Shown in pieces: positions 6,259-6,498 of a stretch of DNA of 6,498 nt (positions are counted from its first letter, which is position 1; every line of letters begins with the position of its first letter). This DNA is from Thermoleophilia bacterium (GTDB lineage: Bacteria; Actinomycetota; Thermoleophilia; Gaiellales; SKUG01). Made by a program: the position numbers and the translations under genes. The stretch is from the NCBI GenBank assembly GCA_007122215.1, contig SKUG01000051.1:1-6498 (forward strand), written 5' to 3'. The notes under the pieces are model-generated. The model worked only from the letters and a program-made list of their open reading frames with translations, ran no database searches and was not told the origin of the DNA.

Positions 6259-6287
6259 CGCGGGAAGCATTCGCTGGGCAAACAGGC

Positions 6288-6322
6288 GGGCGGGCCAGTC
6301 CCACGATGGGGCTGGCCCGCCC
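6288..6322 (+). terminator. Strong hairpin terminator between convergent genes
   Basis: Arms GGGCGGGCCAG (6288-6298) and CTGGCCCGCCC (6312-6322) pair perfectly for 11 bp. A G-U pair (6299/6311) and four more pairs (CCCA with TGGG) follow, closing on a 3-nt CGA loop, for 16 bp in all. It begins 30 nt after the stop of the plus-strand gene and 12 nt after the stop of the minus-strand gene. The plus-strand flank has only a short TT, while the minus-strand flank reads GCCTGTTTG, so it may act on both strands. The G-U pair becomes an A-C mismatch in the minus-strand RNA, so folding is slightly better on plus. Confidence 0.75.
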
Positions 6323-6333
6323 TTGCCCGGCGC

Positions 6334-6498
6334 TCAGGCCACCAGCGGCTCGCGCTGACCGCCGCTCGGCACCCCCGCCGTCGCTGCGCGTTCCACGGCG
6401 TACTGGAATGCCGACCACGCGCCACCGGTGTCCTCGAAGCTGCGGTAGATCTGCCACGCGCTGAGCACGTCCTCACGACCACGCCGGATGCGGTCCCA
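6334..6498 (-). CDS. C-terminal 54 residues of an unidentified protein (runs off right edge)
   Basis: The minus-strand frame is open from the window edge to TGA 6336-6334, with nearly all codons ending in G or C as in the real genes here. The visible part begins WDRIRRGREDVLSAWQIYRSF and continues EDTGGAWSAFQYAVERA, probably amphipathic helices, then ends in a loose GVPSGGQREPLVA tail. I see no signature that names a family. The hairpin immediately after the stop supports a true gene end. It converges on the gene at 5200-6258. Confidence 0.6.
   Translation of the reverse strand, partial: WDRIRRGREDVLSAWQIYRSFEDTGGAWSAFQYAVERAATAGVPSGGQREPLVA

Noticed and set aside
4780..6270. A 496-codon minus-strand open frame opposite the membrane-protein gene
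   Set aside because: It is antisense to a gene with a good start, ribosome binding site and terminator, and it overlaps the HTH/LytR_C gene in another frame. Its product is Arg/Gly/His-rich without domains.
4281..6464. A 727-codon open frame on the plus strand across the HTH/LytR_C gene, the intergenic region and the membrane-protein gene
   Set aside because: It is antisense to a gene with recognisable domains and out of frame with the membrane-protein gene. Its product is low-complexity Arg/Gly/Ala sequence, and it crosses both leaders. Stop codons are rare by chance at this GC content.

Overview
The window is GC-rich, with third codon positions almost always G or C. It is densely coded and looks like chromosomal DNA of an actinobacterium. 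A zinc-type bL31 with a long tail, type II thymidine kinase, a DUF1385 protein, strong GGAGG ribosome binding sites next to genes that look leaderless, and a LytR_C protein all fit that phylum. A deep branch such as Thermoleophilia is my guess, not something the sequence proves. I see no rRNA, tRNA, CRISPR array, insertion sequence or phage signature.

Layout. Five genes run on the minus strand; in transcription order (right to left) they are: a RodZ-like HTH / one-TM / LytR_C protein (5015 to 3723); rpmE for ribosomal protein bL31 with a 125-130 residue extra tail (3606 to 3004); tdk (2893 to 2219); a DUF1385 / YqhQ-family membrane protein (2111 to 798); and tyrS (801 to beyond base 1, first 267 residues present). 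DUF1385 and tyrS overlap by four bases (ATGA). The other gaps are about 107-117 bp. Two of them hold -10-like elements so close to the next start codon that the mRNA would be nearly leaderless (rpmE, DUF1385).

To the right, a 184-bp divergent intergenic region (5016-5199) separates the LytR_C gene from a plus-strand gene for an unrecognised Ala/Gly-rich multi-pass membrane protein (5200-6258). Each divergent gene has an inverted repeat 22-23 nt before its start codon. Both repeats are built on a GCTGCA/TGCAGC core, and both leaders continue into a shared GGGACAG word before the Shine-Dalgarno site. The plus-strand gene ends just before a strong 16-bp hairpin (6288-6322), which also lies directly after the stop of a convergent minus-strand gene cut by the window edge (6334-6498).

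How they fit together: rpmE, tdk, DUF1385 and tyrS form a housekeeping translation / nucleotide-salvage cluster. The divergent pair are envelope proteins of unknown role and are probably co-regulated. I did not find a clear undescribed multi-gene system. The most unusual items are the twin hairpin leaders, the HTH-TM-LytR_C architecture, the bL31 tail and the orphan membrane protein.
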